A stretch of DNA of 64,000 bases from Antilocapra americana (GCA_007570785.1 ML664159.1:2003610-2067609), one strand, 5' to 3'. Positions 11,721 through 23,932 are shown, numbered from the stretch's first letter. Notes: generated by a model not told the origin, from the letters alone. Made by a program: numbers and translations.

Positions 11721-12782
11721 TTTACTAACCTGTAATAATTTTTATTTTTCTTCTTTGGATCCAATTCAACTTCTTTCTATTTTTATTAATGCTTGAAGAC
11801 TAAACTCAGCTATTAATCTAAGAAAAGATCAGACCAGAGGTAAGGACAAGGTAGAGAAGCCGTTCTGGCTCTTATAGTGTGTAAGGCTTAACTCCAACCA
11901 GAATTTGCATGAGCTGTTAACATAACAGAACGGCTTATGTTCAGTTGGCCCCCATCTCCTAATCTCTGACTGAATCAGCTCAGTCACTTCCCCCAGTACT
12001 GCTGATCCAGCTTCAGCTTCTTTATTGTGATATAAGCTTTGTACATTTAGGTTGCCTGGCTAGCTTCTAGAAGCTTTTTTTTTTTCTTTAATAACATTTG
12101 GTCTATTATTTAGGTAATCTACCACTGAATGGTTGTTCATTTTATTCTCTTTTACTTAACTGAAAAAGCATTTATTGAGCTCTATTGTGCAGATGGCTCT
12201 ATGCTAGGCTCTGGGACATAGTGACAAACAGGACAGGAACTCTCAAGATGCCTAAGGTCTTTAGGGGAGGCTGATGTGCAAATACCTGGATTCCTCCATG
12301 TGTTTGTTATGTGCAGCCATAGAAGCATGTTCAAGGGAACGGAGACAGTAACTCTTTAGTGGGGGTTCAAGGAAGGCAGCCTAGAAGAGGGGAGAGTTGA
12401 GATGTGTCTTTAAAGATAAACAAGATTTCTTTTTTGGTTGTGTAGTGAGAAGGGTAGAGAAGAGAGGAGAGAGAGAGCGTAGTATTTTTAAACACAAAGA
12501 AGCCTAAAGCAAAGTGGTGTGCTTAGGAAACCATACACAGGCTGTATTGTTGGGAAAAATGCTGTGAAGAGATTAAAGAATGTGTGATGAGGTTTAGAGT
12601 AGGACAGTGGCCAGATCATGAAAGGCATTGTGTTGTCATGTGCTTGGGCTTGACTCAGGAGGCACTGGTGACTTCATGAGACGGTTGTTTTAGAAAGATA
12701 TATCAGATAGCCACACACTGCCAGGGTTTCAGATAAGAGGTATTGGAAGCAAGAAGATAACTAGTTAGGAATAGCAATAATT
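11721..12782. other. Intergenic stretch with an ancient repeat remnant
   Basis: About 12140-12290 ('catttattgagctctattgt', 'gctaggctctgggacata') looks like an old mammalian interspersed repeat. The remainder shows no gene. Confidence 0.4.
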
Positions 12783-12795
12783 ACCTACAAAAGAA

Positions 12796-13012
12796 GGCTC
12801 CGTTCATAGTTCAGTTGGTAAAGAATCTGCCTGCAATGCAGAAGACCTGGGTTCAATCCCTGGGTTAGGAAGATTCCCTGGAGAAGGAAATGGCAACCCA
12901 TTCCAATATTCTTGCTTGGAGAATCCCATGGACAGAAGCACCTAGCAGGCTACAGTCTATGGGGTTGCAAGAGTAGGACATGACTTAGTGACTAAAGCAC
13001 CAAACCACCACC
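12796..13012 (+). mobile_element. Bov-tA SINE with perfect 13-bp target duplication
   Basis: A tRNA-like head ('cagttggtaaagaatctgcc', 'gggttcaatccctgggtt') is followed by the Bov-A body and a CCACCACC tail. The 13-base duplication ACCTACAAAAGAA flanks it at 12783-12795 and 13013-13025, so it is a recent retrotransposition. Confidence 0.93.
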
Positions 13013-13025
13013 ACCTACAAAAGAA

Positions 13026-14412
13026 ATGAAGTGAGTTGGGGAGAGGAGGGAGATGATGGTAGAAAAATACACATGCCCAGGGCACTGAACCAGGGCAGGA
13101 CCCAGAAGGCTTGACTGGGTACAAGACTGTGACAGGACTTGAAAAACACAGGGAAGAGTGGTTGAATGATCCAGGACCATGGTGAGGTGGACCAAAATTG
13201 AGAGCCAGTGATTCAAAAAGAGTCATCAACAGGACAAGGTAGAGTAGAGAGAAGAAGCCATATGAGATAGAGCAGATTGGGCCGTGGGAATGCCAGAGAA
13301 TACCCAAGAGTGTAAAATCAATGCATTTTCTAAGTAGAATAAGCAAAAAGTAGCAATATGGATGCCCATAAATAGACTACAAAGTAAAAATTTTCCTCCA
13401 ACCTGAAAATCTATAAAATACCAGCAAAAGCGAAGTCCTTGCAAAACAAATGATGAACTGATTTCACAATAATTTTTATCTGGATGTGGAAATCTTATTT
13501 AGAATAAAATATTCAGATTTCCTGGGCAACTATAATAGGCACTGAACACTTCTCTTATTTTACTGACTTCTTTGTACACTTGTCCATATCCTTTACTGGA
13601 TAAAAAGGCAAAAATATGTCATTTATAGATGCTGAAAACCACTCCTGTGAGTGCTAACATTTGCAGTTTCCCTCTACTTTTCCAAGGGTGTTATTCACTT
13701 CCTTTGGTTTGGGTTATGTTCTAGTTATGTAATGCTATGTAAACAAACTGGCTCAAAACTGAGTGGCTTAAAACAACAACATTTTGCCTATGAATCTATA
13801 ACCTAGCCAGGCGTTGTTGGGGCAGCTTGTCTCTGATCCATTTGACGTCAGCTTTGGCAGAAGCATGAAATTACCTTAAAGCTCACCACTGGAACGTCTG
13901 GTGGAAAACACATGAAAACAGATGGGGTCTGGGACATCTGGCGCTCCATGGCTATCTCTCACTATTTTTGGGTGAGCTGTCCAGTCAGGTAGCTTCAAGG
14001 TGGCCTAGACATTCTTTGTATGTTGGTGGAGGACTCCCGAGGTATGGAGAGAGAAAGAGAGCATGAGAGCAAAGGCTAGAATGGAGTCAGTCTTTTCTAA
14101 CCTTCCTTGGAAGACAGCAGGCACGTCTTTTGCTATATTAAAGTTATTAGAAATGAGTCACAAATGCCAGCCCATATACAGGGGAGGGTAATTAGATTCC
14201 ACTTTCTGCATGAGTGTCAAATAATTTGTTTTAAACCAGTGCAGTCTAAATGAGGGATAGTTTGGAGGAGGAGAGAGGAGACCTACCATTGTAGCTGTAG
14301 TTTTGTTATGGGCCCTTTATTTTAGAGATGCTCACAGAGACCTTTTTGATTCTTCCCAAACCTTATTTGGGTTCCACCTAACCTAACCTTCTCAACTTCT
14401 GGGTTCTGAAAC
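13026..14412. other. Intergenic region with an ancient interspersed repeat
   Basis: About 13700-14230 contains 'aactgagtggcttaaaacaa' and a downstream layout typical of an old mammalian interspersed repeat, whose class I cannot assign with confidence. Overlapping minus-strand frames at 12957-13444 have no coding features and run into the SINE. Confidence 0.4.
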
Positions 14413-14429
14413 TTCTGATGGCCCCAAAA

Positions 14430-14560
14430 CAACATGGAATAGTGGAAAGAGCAGGTATTTAGAGTCATAAAGACCTGACTAGTAATCTCCTGGTCTCAGG
14501 TGTGCTACTGACTTGCTGTGATTGCTGTGTGATTCAGGCAAGCTTCCCACAGTGACTGAG
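14430..14560 (+). repeat. MIR remnant
   Basis: It contains 'agtggaaagagcaggtattt', 'agacctgact' and 'gctactgacttgctgtgat', a degraded MIR core. Confidence 0.45.
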
Positions 14561-14912
14561 GGTGTTGGCTTAAGCTGAAAATAGCATGCTTTTTCCTTAG
14601 TTAAAAGCAAACATAAGATTTACATATAGAGCAATGAGCAAATTTTCCTGAGCTCTTCTTACATGAAAGATGCTATGCTGTGTTGGGGTCCTTTAATGGA
14701 TCAGAACCTAGTGGTCTGGAGTTGATGATAAGAAGGTAAAAGAGAGAAAGAAGCTAATATTCCCCGGTTTATGCAGAGAACTAATAAAACCCTAGAACAG
14801 GGATTGCACCACTCCTGAAGGTACAGACTGCCCTCTCGAGGAGGTCTTGAAAGACTGGGAAGGAGAGTGAGCTCGGTGGGTTTCAACGCTCCAGAGAATT
14901 AGCTGGAGGGAG

Positions 14913-14913
14913 G

Positions 14914-14969
<56 letters not shown>
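14913..14969. repeat. (GA)n microsatellite
   Basis: A nearly pure GA run of about 57 bases. It generates the low-complexity serine/leucine frames on the minus strand, which are not genes. Confidence 0.93.
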
Positions 14970-14972
<3 letters not shown>

Positions 14973-15480
14973 ACCCAAGCCTCTGGTGGAGCAAGGGTGC
15001 TTTAGTGGTCTTTCTGTGAATATATATAGGCTGTTGTTCAAGGAATTTCTTTTGACAATGATAAAGATCACAAAACCAAATGTACAGCAACCGTTATCAA
15101 GGGAACAAGGAATTAACAATGATCATAAGGTCAGAAGACAATCCATATCTCAAGAAAGAGAGTCGTGACTAAGCAGTTTTGTTGTAAGTAGAATGTTTAC
15201 AGAAAGAGATTCATGTATGTGTTTCATCCTATGACTCAGTCCTGGGAGCAGCTTGCTGTTTCACTTGCTCCTGTTCCCAGGAACTGATAAGGAGCAGAGG
15301 ATTTATGAGAAATAGAAAACAGCACATAGGAATCCTCCTGTTAAATGTTCCCTGACAATGCTGGGCCCTATGGAAGCACCAATGGCCCAGGAGCAGTAGT
15401 AGCCAGTTATAATCAACAATTGCGACAAGCTTTGAAGGCAGAAGCCAACAGCATTATTGTCCTTAGACCCTGGCAAGTGA
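14970..15480 (-). other. Possible old LTR-like sequence, unproven
   Basis: The stretch after the GA run ('gaatatatataggctgttg', 'caggaactgataaggagcag', 'atgttccctgacaatg') has the feel of antisense ruminant endogenous-retrovirus LTR sequence. I cannot define its ends or a target duplication. No retroviral coding frame is visible beside it. Confidence 0.25.
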
Positions 15481-17166
15481 GGCTCCCCATGCCTTCCACT
15501 CCTCCTCTCCCTGGCCCCCATAGACTCCAGAGCTCCTGTGCTTTGAAATACCTTCCTTACATTTTTCTGAGTGCCTCTCCAGGGCTTATTTCCAGCCAGG
15601 GCCCTTAGTGCCATCTGAGCAGGGGTGCTCGAGCCTGGGCTGGATCCAGTATAGGCTCTGATCTCTGTTTCTCTCTCCTTCAGTGTGTGCTCTGATTCTA
15701 CAGGCCTGTGTGTAGGGTTGACCAGACGTCCAGAAGCTTCAGGACTCATGACTGCAGGACTGTTTCAGAGCTCTGTGGTAGGGCCCTGGTTCCAGAAAAG
15801 CATCTGGTGAGCAGATGGCTTCTCTTGGCTAACAGAACATTTCTCTTGAGGTTACTTGTCAGAATGGTGGTGACATGCTGGTTCTGAGGCCTGAGAATGT
15901 GAGTTTCTAACAAGTTTCCAGATGATGTTGTTGCTTCTGGTCAGAAACCACTGAACTAGCAAGAAACTGTGTCTTCGTTCCTTTTAATCTTTTGAGAACT
16001 TTGACTCACGTTTTGTGGTATTGGTAAAATGCCTAGCTCAAGAGAAATGAAGGTCTAAATTTCCTCATCCAAATACCAGATACACACAATGATACTGACT
16101 CAGGTATCACCTTGTAAAATGACCTGCCTGATCTGCCTGACAGACCTGCACCGTTGGTCACTGCTCAGTCAGAGCAATGGGTTTCCCATCTGTGTGGCTC
16201 ACATGAATGTAGTACATGACAGGCCATGTGTACTTGACTTAAGGACCAGAAGGACAACTCTGCAGCTCTAGGACTGATTCTTACTGTGGCTAAATGCTAT
16301 GGGGGGTTGGTATGAATGTGCCCTCTTTTATATATTTTCTCTAGTTTTTGGTAAAACTAGGGGTTCAAAAAATCTAGTCAGTGTTTGCTGGAGGAGGTAG
16401 ATCTTCAAAGGAAAATGATAATGGACATTTGAAAGGTGGCATTGCTTTGGGAGTTTGGATTTTAAAGAAGGGAGTTATTTAAACAAAAGAACACAAAAAC
16501 CCTGAGTTTGTGGTCAGGGTTTATGAAGTAAAAGAGATCGAAGTCACCCAAAGGTGACCAGCAGGCCAAAGGATCCCTTAAGGGATTTAGGACTTTGCAA
16601 AGACATCTCTAGTCCTCATGACTGAAAACAGCAGGATATCTTTAACAGTTAATATTTACTAAATCAGATGCTATTTCTGTAAGATACTATGGAAACACCT
16701 GAATGATCTTTTTGGCTAATCCGAAAACAGGTGAGGGACAGGTCCATCAAGATGTGGGTTCTGATGATGTGGAGGTCCCTTGGAGCTCATGTACAATCCT
16801 CACACATTTTAGCCACTGAGGACTGTTGCTGAGTTGGGGGGCGGGGCGCTCTGAGAGGTATCAACCAGGTGGTGCTGCAGAGAGAGAGAGGTGTGTGTGT
16901 GTGTAAAAGTAGAATGAGTAAGGATTCTCATACATTATCTTAGTTGACATTCTATTTACTTAAGGAGGGATTATTAGCCCTTCTTTGAAAGTTGGAAACT
17001 GGGGTTCAGGGATTTGCTTAAGATCCTCCAGCTAAAGTATCAGAGAGTCAGGACTTCAATCATCTACACATACAAGGTATATGTAGAAAGGAGTCTCGAG
17101 AATAGGTGATCTGTGTCAAATCATCACTCAGTCATCCACTAACTAGTTAACTCACATAGAAATTAA
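15481..17166. other. Unassigned intergenic region
   Basis: No coding frame with supporting signals. A mixed AG/GT microsatellite lies at 16879-16904. The frame at 15303-15749 (minus) has no recognisable domain. Confidence 0.4.
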
Positions 17167-17173
17167 GGTTGTT

Positions 17174-18568
17174 CAAAGGAAACTATAAGCAAGATGAAAA
17201 AGCAGCCTTCAGAATGGGAGAAAGTAATAGAAAATGAAACAACTGACAAAGAATTACTCTCCAAAATATACAAGCAGCTCAATACAAGAAAAAAATGAAT
17301 GACCCAATCAAAAAGTGGGCCAAAGAACTAAACAGACATTTCTCCAAAGAAGACATACAGATGGCTAATAAACACATGGAAAGATGCTCAACATCACTGA
17401 TTATCAGAGAAATGCAAATCAAAACCACAATGAGGTACCATCTCACGCTGTTCAGAATGGCTGCTATCAAGAAGTATACAAACAGTAAATGCTGGAGAGG
17501 GTGTGGAGAAAAGGGATCCCTCTTAAACTGTTGATGGGAATGCAAACTAGTATAGCCATTATGGGGAATAGTGTGGAAATTCCTTAAAAAAACTGGAAAT
17601 AGAACTACCAGATGACCCAGCAATCCCACTGCTGGGCATACACACCAAGGAAAGGAGAGTTGAAAGATACACATGTATTCCAGTGTTCATTGCAGCACTG
17701 TTTACAACAGCTAGGGCATGGATGGAGAAGGCAATGGCACCCCACTCCAGTACTCTTGCCTGGAAAATCCCATGGATGGAGGAGCCTGGTAGGCTGCAGT
17801 CCATGGGGTCACTAAGAGTCGGACACGACTGAGCGACTTCACTTTCACTTTTCAGTTTCATGCATTGGAGAAGGACATGGCAACCCACTCCAGTGTTCTT
17901 GCCTGAAAATTCCAGGGACAGTGGAGCCTGGTGGGCTGCTGTCTATGGAACTGCACAGAGTCGGACACAAGTGAAGGGACTTAGCAGCAGCAGCAGAGCA
18001 TGGAAGCAACCTAGATGTCCACTGGCGGATGAATGGATAAGGAAGTTGTGGTATATATACACATGGAATATTACTCAGCTATAAAAAAGGAACACATTTG
18101 AGTTAGTTCTAATGAAGTGGACGAAACTGGAGCCTATTATACAGAGTGAAGTAAGTCAGAGAAACACCAGTACAGAATATTAACACATATATATGGAATT
18201 TAAAAAGATGGTAATGATGACCCTATATGCAAGATAGCAAAAGAGACACAGATGTAAAGAACAGACTTTTGGACTGCGTGGGAGAAGGCGAGGGTGGGAT
18301 GACTCGAGAGAATAGCATTGAAACATGTATATTACCACATGTAAAATAGAGGAGCAGTGCAAGTTCAATGCAAGAAGCAGGGCGCTCTGGGACAACCTAG
18401 AGGGATGGGGTGGGGAGCGAGGTGGGAGGGGGGTTCAGGATAGGGGGGACATATATGCACCCGTGGCTGATTCATGTTGATGCATGGCAAAAACCACCAC
18501 AATATTGTAAAGTAATTAGCCTCAAATTAAAATAAACTAATTAATTAAAAACAGAAAAAAGAAAATAG
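17174..18568 (+). mobile_element. L1 3' end (ORF2 C-terminus and 3' UTR) with nested SINE
   Basis: 5'-truncated plus-strand L1. The frame at 17295-17534 encodes the ORF2 C-terminal domain ([20 protein letters not shown] and CWRGCGEKG) but then breaks. The 3' UTR with its G-rich run (about 18415-18450) ends in an A/T-rich tail near 18560. A possible 7-base target duplication, GGTTGTT, occurs at 17167-17173 and 18569-18575. A SINE pair is inserted at about 17725-17998. Confidence 0.88.
17725..17998 (+). mobile_element. Bov-A2 type SINE (two units) nested in L1
   Basis: Two Bov-A units in tandem: 'ctccagtactcttgcctgg' to 'cacttcactttcactttt', then 'ctccagtgttcttgcctga' to a CAGCAGCAG tail. The L1 reads through from GCTAGGGCATGGA to AGCATGGAAGCAACC, so GCATGGA is duplicated at the insertion site. 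Confidence 0.88.
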
Positions 18569-18875
18569 GGTTGTTTACATAAGCCAGGCCTGTCAAGAGG
18601 AAGAGGGAGACAAGAAATGTTAAAGTACTCCAGCCTGGTGTTGAACACAAAGTCAGTGCTAGAAAGTGTGGCTTCCTTTCCTTTCCTTCTCTTCTGTCCT
18701 TAGGAGCCCAAGGACATGGCTTCACACTGATTCACCAGGAGGCACAAAGCACAGGTTTTCCCTCAAGCACTTACTTAACCTTTTCAAGCCTCAACTTCCT
18801 CATTTACAAAATGGAAATACTAGTGCTTTCTACTTTATAGAGTTGTTGAGGCATTTAAATGAGAAAATGCTGGGG

Positions 18876-18981
18876 GACTTCTGTGGTGGTCAAGTGGTGA
18901 AGACTCTGTGCTTCCACTGCAGGAGATATAGGTTCAATCCCTAGTTGGGGAACTAAGATCCTGAATGCTGCACAGTGCTGC
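18876..18981 (+). mobile_element. CHR (tRNA-Glu) SINE fragment
   Basis: 'ggggacttctgtggtggtc', 'aagtggtgaagactctgtg', 'aggttcaatccctagttggg' and 'gaactaagatcctgaatgc' are the head of a CHR SINE. It passes directly into a GA/CAGA simple repeat that may have grown from its tail. Confidence 0.8.
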
Positions 18982-18982
18982 C

Positions 18983-19025
<43 letters not shown>

Positions 19026-19026
19026 G
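18982..19026. repeat. (GA)n(CAGA)n microsatellite
   Basis: A compound simple repeat at the 3' end of the CHR SINE. Confidence 0.92.
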
Positions 19027-19839
19027 AATCCATGTCAAAGACTTAGCGTAATGCACAGCATGTGATTAGTAATTAATAAATGTTAACTGCATATAGGAAT
19101 GGTAGAAATGGCAAGGGTTAAGAATTGAGGGTTGCCAGAACCTGTGGGTTTGTGCCGAGTTCCTGGCATGTCCTTCAGTGCTGAGCTGGGGCAGGCTCAG
19201 GCCCAAGTCCAGGCCTAGAAGGGGCCTACAGGCTCCAGGAGGAACGTGAGGTCTTTTGAGTTAGCCTATTTTATTTACTGTGCATGTTATGCAGCTATTG
19301 CCAAGGAGATGGCAGAATTTTCTTTCAAATAAAATTGGAATTTTCACAGTTCTCAGAAGAAGGATTTTTCCCCCTCTGTTGCTGAACTGAGCTTCCTAAG
19401 GGCTTCTTGCTGGAATGAAGAGAATGAAATGCTTGACTTTTCGATAACAACCTCTGGTTTAATAATTAGACATTCCAGGAATAACTGCCTTGGCAGTAGT
19501 CAACTACATTTTATTTTGACAGTGAAGGAGTCTTCTAGTTTCTCCTTTCCTCCTCTCCCATCATAATAAGAGAAGAACCTATTTGGAAGCCTGGTGTTTT
19601 TGTAGCACATTTCACTGTTTAAGAGCTCAGGTGCTAAGAATTTTCCCAAAGGTCACAAGTAGAAATATTTCATGGTGGAGAGATCATGGGAGAGACCAGC
19701 TTCCTGTATATTCCAGCCAGTGTTAGCAACTTGGGAAGTTTTCAGATTTAAGCCATAATTCCTCTTCAGATTTGCATTCTATCTTTGCAATAGGGAGCTG
19801 GAACTATGGAGTTTAAAAAGACTGGGAAGCTTTGGGGCC

Positions 19840-20130
19840 GAGAGACTGAGGCATGGATTCCAGCCTTGCCAGTGACAAGTTACTTAAAACCTGTAACCCA
19901 CAGTGTCTCCATCTAGAAAATGGTGGTGATAAACCCAGGTTGCAGGATGGTTTGAGGGATAAAGAAATGTATATAAAACCCACAGTGTGATATGTGGTAA
20001 GTACTCAGTACATCTCAGTAAATTTTGGGTTCTTTCCCTCACCTCCTCTACTGCTTTATAATTACGTAATCATAGTTCAGTCTCTTAGGCCCCCTCGGTA
20101 TCAGTTTACACATCTATAAAGTTGAGGGAC
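19840..20130 (+). repeat. MIR remnants
   Basis: 'ggattccagccttgccagtg', 'catctagaaaatggtggtga' and 'gtaagtactcagtacatc' mark a MIR. A second short core-like piece lies at 20085-20130 ('cagtttacacatctataaag'). Confidence 0.55.
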
Positions 20131-21005
20131 TTGGCCAGCTAATCACATACTAATATTGTATGGGACCAGAAAAGTCCATGATTCTGTCATTTTTGATGTT
20201 ATCATTCACTCACAAGCTGCTCCAGCACTGAACTGAATCAGCTCCAAGGTGAAAGGTGGGATGACCATAGGTGGCTAGATGGTCTGTGAGGCCTTCGTGC
20301 AGAACGACTCTTGAGCTGGGCTTGAGGGAATCAGAACAGAGGGGCCCCTGGGTGGGTACCAGCCTGAACCCTTCTGGGGGCGAGAAGAAGCCAAACCCTG
20401 CTTGGTTTTCTGGATGATCAACCAACCCCAGAGCCAAGTTAGGCATTTCCACTTTGTCTGGACCGTTACATTCCTCAGCACCTTTTTGGTGAAAAGCAGT
20501 AAAACCCCAATATAAACCAGTGAAAATCCAGTAAAAACCAGCTAAAGCACAAAATGGTTTTTATTGCCTCATGAAAGTGGGAAGTCCAAGGGATAGACCC
20601 ATGTATGACTGGATTAGGAGTTCAATAATGCTGTCAGAGCTTTCCTCTCTACATCGTCAGCTCTTCTTGTCTGTCCCTTTGAAAAATGGCCTTTTAGTTT
20701 TCCTCCTTCTTCTGATAGACTTCATCTACCTGAGAGCCAAGGTGGACCCTAGCAGACTTAGGTTTATAATCCAACTGAACAGACCCTCTTTTCCACTGTG
20801 GCCACATATTAAATCCTGTGGAAGGGCTCTGATTGGGTTTTGTTCATTGTAGCTTGTAAGTGGCATACCACAGTGCTCAAAATACAAAGTCCTGGATGAC
20901 GTGGCCACCTATATGATGTGGGCCTTGTGATTTACAGTCTAATGATATCTACATGGAATAGAGGAGTTTATTAAGATGGAATAGAGGAGTTGTTTACCAA
21001 CTCCT
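20131..21005. other. Unassigned intergenic region
   Basis: Two overlapping minus-strand frames (20210-20481) and one plus-strand frame (20571-20852) have no domains or signals. I consider none of them a gene. Confidence 0.4.
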
Positions 21006-21007
21006 GT

Positions 21008-21325
21008 GAAAGGCTTCCCTCATAGCTCAGTTGGTAAAGAATATGCCTGCAATGCAGGAGATCCTGGTTCAATTCCTGGGACAGAAAGATCTTCTGGAGA
21101 AGGGATAGGTTACCCACTCCAGTATTCTTGGGCTTCCCTTGTGGCTCAGCTGGTAAAGAATCTGCCTGCAATGTGGGAGACCCCGGTTCGATCCCTGGGT
21201 TGGGAAGATCACCTGGAGAAGGGAAAGGCTACCCACTCCAGTGTTCTGGCCTGGAGAATGCCATGGACTATAGTGCATGGAACTGCAAAGAGTTGGACAC
21301 AATTGAGTGACTTTCACTTTTACTT
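21008..21325 (+). mobile_element. Bov-tA SINE with duplicated tRNA-like head
   Basis: Two tRNA-like units in tandem (21008-21130 and 21131-21325), each with GGCTTCCCT, 'ctcagttggtaaagaat'-like and 'ggttc(a/g)at(t/c)cctggg' blocks. One Bov-A body follows, ending in TTTCACTTTTAC. Confidence 0.88.
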
Positions 21326-21589
21326 TACCGACAAAAAACAGATATGACAGGCAAAAACTAACAATCACAACCCAAAGAGATACCCATGACAGGAGGTCCA
21401 GAACTTAAGCGAGCAGAACTAAATCCTGTGTTGATCTCAGTCTCCTGTCCACTCAACACTAACCGTTCAGAGACCTCTGAGAAACAGCAGTGAACCCCTG
21501 GATCTGGCCTTAAAGAACTTAACCTGTTTTCCCTATCAGCAGTTTCTTCTTTTCAGTGCCTTTCCCATAGATCTTATACTTCATTGAGC

Positions 21590-21800
21590 ATCCCAGGTGG
21601 CACTAGTGGTAAAGAACCTGCTTGCCAATGCAAGAGACTTGAGTTTGACCCCTGGGTTGGGAAGATCCCCTGAAGGAAGGCATGGCAACCCACTCCAGTA
21701 TTCTTGCCTAGAGAATCTGACGGACAGAGGAGCCTGGTGGGCTACAGTCCATGGGGTTGCGAAGAGTTGGACACGATTCAGTGACTGAGCATGCACATAC
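21590..21800 (+). mobile_element. Bov-tA SINE
   Basis: 'catcccaggtggcactagtg', 'gggttgggaagatcccctga', 'ttcttgcctagagaatctga' and 'gagttggacacgattcagtg' with a GCATGCACAT tail. Confidence 0.88.
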
Positions 21801-22144
21801 GCTTCGTTATCCATCACCTGTCTTTCCAGTGGCAATTTCCATGACCCCTCTTTGTACTTCCATCTGACCAGCCTGGGAAAAAAAAAAAAAAAACACAACT
21901 CTGGGTCAACCAGACCGTCCCGTTTCTCCATGCTTACACCTGGACTGCTGAGCACTCTAGGGACAATCCCAAGCCCGCACTGACAGGAGCCACTGAAATT
22001 CATGGCCATCAACCTCGGGCAGCCCCATCCCTAGGCAGCATCTGTCCATCCTCCACAGTAGTCATTTCAAACAGTCTCCAATGGCTGCTTATTTTCTGCT
22101 TCTCTTGTGGATCTGTTCTCCACCATGTCTTTTCTATGCCCTGA

Positions 22145-22235
22145 CTGTCTGACCTCAGGGAATAAATAATAAAGGATAATAATAATAAAGGATAATAAAT
22201 AATAAAGGATAATAATAAAAATAATAAAGGATCTA
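22145..22235. repeat. AATAATAAAGG-type simple repeat
   Basis: Imperfect repeats of 'aataataaaggat' lie directly before the first of two nearly identical CHR copies. Confidence 0.75.
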
Positions 22236-22499
22236 TTATTTTTATTTATTTTTGGCTGTGCTGAGTCTTCGTGGCCAAAAGCTTTTCTCTAGTTGTGGCG
22301 AGTGGAGAGCGGGGACTACTCTCTGTTTNCAGTGCTTGGGCCTCTCACTGCAGTGGCTTCTCTTGTTGCAGAGCACAGGCTCTAGGGTGTGTGGGCTTCA
22401 GTGGTTGTGGCTCCTGGGCTCCAGAGCACAGCTTTAGTGGTTGTGCAAGCACATGGGCTTAGTTACTCCCTGGCATGTGGGATCTTCCCAGACCAGATG
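22226..22499 (-). mobile_element. CHR SINE, truncated copy A of a near-identical pair
   Basis: Antisense CHR SINE: 'tatttttggctgtgctgagt', 'gcagtggcttctcttgttgc' and 'gtgggatcttcccagacca'. It stops abruptly at GACCAG. Over about 270 bases it matches the copy at 23597 with one visible substitution plus one N at 22329, including private variants such as CGTGGCCAAAAGC. CHR copies are old and normally differ by much more. Confidence 0.85.
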
Positions 22500-23530
22500 A
22501 CATCATCTGGCTGCTTGCCCTCTAGCCTCCTGTTGAGGTTGGTCAACGAGGCACTGGCAGAAAAATCGAAGGGCATGAGGACAAAGAGGTGGGGTTTTCT
22601 ATTTCCCTGTTTCGTCGCTACCTCACCATGGGCCCAGCAAGGGCCGGGTCCCTCTGATCATTCTCTCTGTTGGGTAATCACCTGTCTGTGGCTCCAGCAC
22701 TCATAGGCTCCCTTCCTTCTCCCTGCCAGTGTTGCTAGTTCCTCTGTATGTCATCCTCTCTTATTTGTTCCCTCAACCCAGCCCACATCTATGTGGTTCT
22801 CCCCTTCAGTAATTGTTTTTACTTAAACTCTTTGGAGTGTGCCATCTGTTACCTGCTGGAAGATGCGCAAGCATATCCTCTCCTCAAACACATGTTAAAC
22901 ACACCAATGACTCCTTCATCGCCAGGAAGGAGTGATCCCTTCATTCCTACATTGCAGAGAGAACAGACCACCAGAAGGCAACCTCCTCAGCTTCCTTCCA
23001 TTATGCTGAAACCCTCCTGCATCTGCATCCATCCTCCTCCCACCTTTTCTCCTGTTGTATTAACAGATGGCCCAGCCCCTGCCTGAGGCCACTATGTCTA
23101 CTTGTGCTCTGTATTCCATGATCCATCTACCTGGGGACCTTGTTATGTTGGTTGTCTATTCTTTCTAGGATCTTTAGCCTGTCCCTCACACTGGATTCTC
23201 CCTTCCTTCTTGCAAACCAGATTGCTCCAACCTGTCCCATCTTTAAAACTCCCTCTCAACACCTACTTCTTCTTAACTCCATCATATTCTCCCTCCCACA
23301 TCACAGCCATCTTCTGAAGGAGGTTGTCTACAATCTCCACATCTATATCTCCTGTTTTATGGGATGACACAAAAACCTCTCTAGCCCCAGATGGGCAGCA
23401 CATCTGTTTAGAGGATCATACCATCCTTTACTGAATCAAGCTTTCTATCTTTCGTAGAGATTTGATTATTCCTTTTATGTTTTAGAAAATTATGTTTAGG
23501 AAAGAAAATGAGTTATGAGTCTGAAAAGTT
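22500..23530. other. Unassigned sequence between the two CHR copies
   Basis: About 1 kb. The overlapping frames at 22748-23367 are proline- and cysteine-rich, have no domains, and are not credible genes. Confidence 0.4.
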
Positions 23531-23543
23531 TGTCAAACATTGC

Positions 23544-23932
23544 TTTTTTACTGTGTTAGAAAATTACTTTCATACTCTCTTTTTTCTAGAAAAAAAAAAG
23601 GATCTATTATTTTTATTTATTTTTGGCTGTGCTGAGTCTTCGTGGCCAAAAGCTTTTCTCTAGTTGTGGCGAGTGGAGAGCGGGGACTACTCTCTGTTTG
23701 CAGTGCTTGGGCCTCTCACTGCAGTGGCTTCTCTTGTTGCAGAGCACAGGCTCTAGGGTGTGTGGGCTTCAGTGGTTGTGGCTCCTGGGCTCCAGAGCAC
23801 AGCTTTAGTAGTTGTGCAAGCACATGGGCTTAGTTACTCCCTGGCATGTGGGATCTTCCCAGACCAGGGATGAAACCCATATCTCCTGCACTGGCAGGCG
23901 AATTCTTAACCAGTGAGCCACCAGGGAAGCTC
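23544..23932 (-). mobile_element. CHR SINE copy B, full length, with 3' extension and target duplication
   Basis: A complete antisense CHR SINE from about 23597 to 23932, ending with 'ccaccagggaagctc'. The flanking duplication is TTGTCAAACATTG at 23531-23543 and TTGTCGAACATTG at 23933-23945 (one mismatch). About 50 bases lie between the left duplication and the SINE, ending in a T run (C plus T6) beside the duplication. They look like extra 3' sequence carried along with the SINE transcript. Confidence 0.75.

Larger units (their letters stand above)
18750..19085 (+). repeat. MIR remnant split by a CHR SINE
   Basis: The MIR core ('ttcctcatttacaaaatgga', 'tagagttgttgaggcattta') at 18770-18870 resumes after 19027 with 'gtgattagtaattaataaat'. 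The interruption is the CHR SINE plus a GA/CAGA run. Confidence 0.6.

Noticed and set aside
13000..13450. 129-codon minus-strand frame at 12957-13346 and overlapping frames
   Set aside because: They start in unique sequence, run into a SINE, and have no domain or splice support.
14883..15119. Serine/leucine-rich minus-strand frames
   Set aside because: Produced by the GA microsatellite at 14913-14969.
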